DNA of 64,000 nt. Origin: Acidovorax sp. sic0104 (GTDB taxonomy: Bacteria > Pseudomonadota > Gammaproteobacteria > Burkholderiales > Burkholderiaceae_C). The stretch is from positions 248,001 through 312,000 of the forward strand of contig NZ_JAHUWH010000004.1 in NCBI RefSeq assembly GCF_019219095.1, written 5' to 3'. The notes under the pieces are model-generated. The model made no database searches, was not told the DNA's origin, and saw only the letters and a program-made list of their open reading frames with translations. Within the stretch, counting starts at the first letter, position 1, and each line of letters begins with the position of its first letter. Of the stretch, positions 63,589 through 64,000 are shown in pieces. The translations under genes and the position numbers were made by a program.

Positions 63589-64000
63589 ATGAAAATCCTG
63601 ATCCAGAACGGCCGTGTGATCGACCCTGCCTCGGGGTTCGATCAGATCTGTGACATTGCGCTGGCGGCGGGGCGTATCGTGGGGGTGAACCGCGTGCCGC
63701 CCGAGTTCGCGCCCAACCGCGTGGTCGATGCGGCGGGCTGCATCGTGCTGCCGGGGCTGGTGGACCTGGCGGCGCGGCTGCGCGAGCCCGGGCATGAGCA
63801 CGAGGGCATGCTCGAATCCGAGATGGCCGCGGCGGTGGCCGGTGGCGTGACCAGCCTGGTGTGCCCGCCCGACACCGACCCGGTGCTCGACGAGCCGGGG
63901 CTGGTGGAGATGCTCAAGTTCCGCGCCGAGAAGCTGCACCAGTCGCGTCTGTTTCCGTTGGGCGCGCTCACCCGCAATCTGGCAGGCGAAGTGCTGACCG
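63589..64000 (+). CDS. pyrC': PyrC' (PyrX), dihydroorotase homologue without HxH, cut by window edge
   Basis: First 137 residues of a class I dihydroorotase-fold protein (MKILIQNGRVIDPASGFDQI ... AGCIVLPGLVDLAARLREPGHEHEG). Active enzymes have DxHxHLREPG; here the two metal-binding His are A61 and R63, so it should be inactive. In Pseudomonas an inactive PyrC' is required to assemble the aspartate transcarbamoylase dodecamer with PyrB. Directly downstream of pyrB but separated by 202 bp of two repeat elements. A separate active dihydroorotase must exist elsewhere. The gene runs off the right edge. Confidence 0.93.
   Translation, partial: MKILIQNGRVIDPASGFDQICDIALAAGRIVGVNRVPPEFAPNRVVDAAGCIVLPGLVDLAARLREPGHEHEGMLESEMAAAVAGGVTSLVCPPDTDPVLDEPGLVEMLKFRAEKLHQSRLFPLGALTRNLAGEVLT

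Overview
The window is about 65% GC, densely coded and syntenic throughout. It reads as core chromosome of a betaproteobacterium in the Burkholderiales, family Comamonadaceae, most like Acidovorax. The evidence is the gene order (pilS-pilR-ampD next to nrdAB; thiD-hemL beside rubredoxin and pilGHIJ-chpA; pyrR-pyrB-pyrC'), an alanine/lysine-rich histone H1-like protein, a class Ia reductase with NrdR boxes, and short dispersed palindromic repeats of the kind seen in this family. No phage, transposase, plasmid or CRISPR sequence was found. The genus is inferred from recalled protein similarity, not from a search.

Layout. 1-363: 5' part of mpl (peptidoglycan recycling), minus strand. 640-7556, plus strand: an unknown protein coupled to a thioredoxin-like protein, accBC (fatty acid synthesis), prmA, a zinc-ribbon/DUF3426 membrane protein and a PfkB sugar kinase. 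7713-18042, minus strand: histone H1-like gene with a 72-bp tandem repeat, nrdB, nrdA under a promoter overlapped by two NrdR boxes, ampD, pilR, pilS, a small membrane protein and ypjD. ffh (SRP) is divergent at 18145. 19603-34984, mostly minus: a C13-peptidase-like lipoprotein, opgGH (periplasmic glucans), glrR-qseG-glrK downstream of miaB, an exported unknown, tRNA-Met(CAU), an enoyl-CoA hydratase, an M61 peptidase, dsbC and a UbiH-type monooxygenase. 35088-44452, mainly plus: MOSC protein, ychF, rarD, a diguanylate cyclase, a degenerate M15-type lipoprotein, dusB-fis, purH and a 50-residue membrane protein. 44497-46589: divergent pobA/pobR with a candidate PobR operator. 46663-48904: thiD-hemL. 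48999-59182: rubredoxin and the type IV pilus chemosensory cluster pilG-pilH-pilI-pilJ-chpA, which ends in a strong terminator. 59305-64000: phr, then divergent yqgE-ruvX-pyrR-pyrB-pyrC' (partial).

Connections. PilS/PilR and the Chp array both serve type IV pili. Mpl and AmpD both belong to murein recycling, and a degenerate D-Ala-D-Ala dipeptidase-like lipoprotein is a possible third wall-related protein. PyrR, PyrB and a PyrC' lacking the metal-binding HxH form a Pseudomonas-like aspartate transcarbamoylase locus.

The most notable non-coding content is two families of intergenic repeats. One is a roughly 65-bp AT-rich double-hairpin element (copies at 514, 37377, 42524, 46606 and 63521). 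The other is a GC-rich element that begins exactly at the stop codons of ychF and pyrB. One copy of the first family supplies the hemL stop codon and another occupies the pyrC' initiation region. I found no wholly new multi-gene system. The best leads are these repeats, the M15-like pseudo-enzyme and the structured leaders around nrdAB and the H1-like gene.
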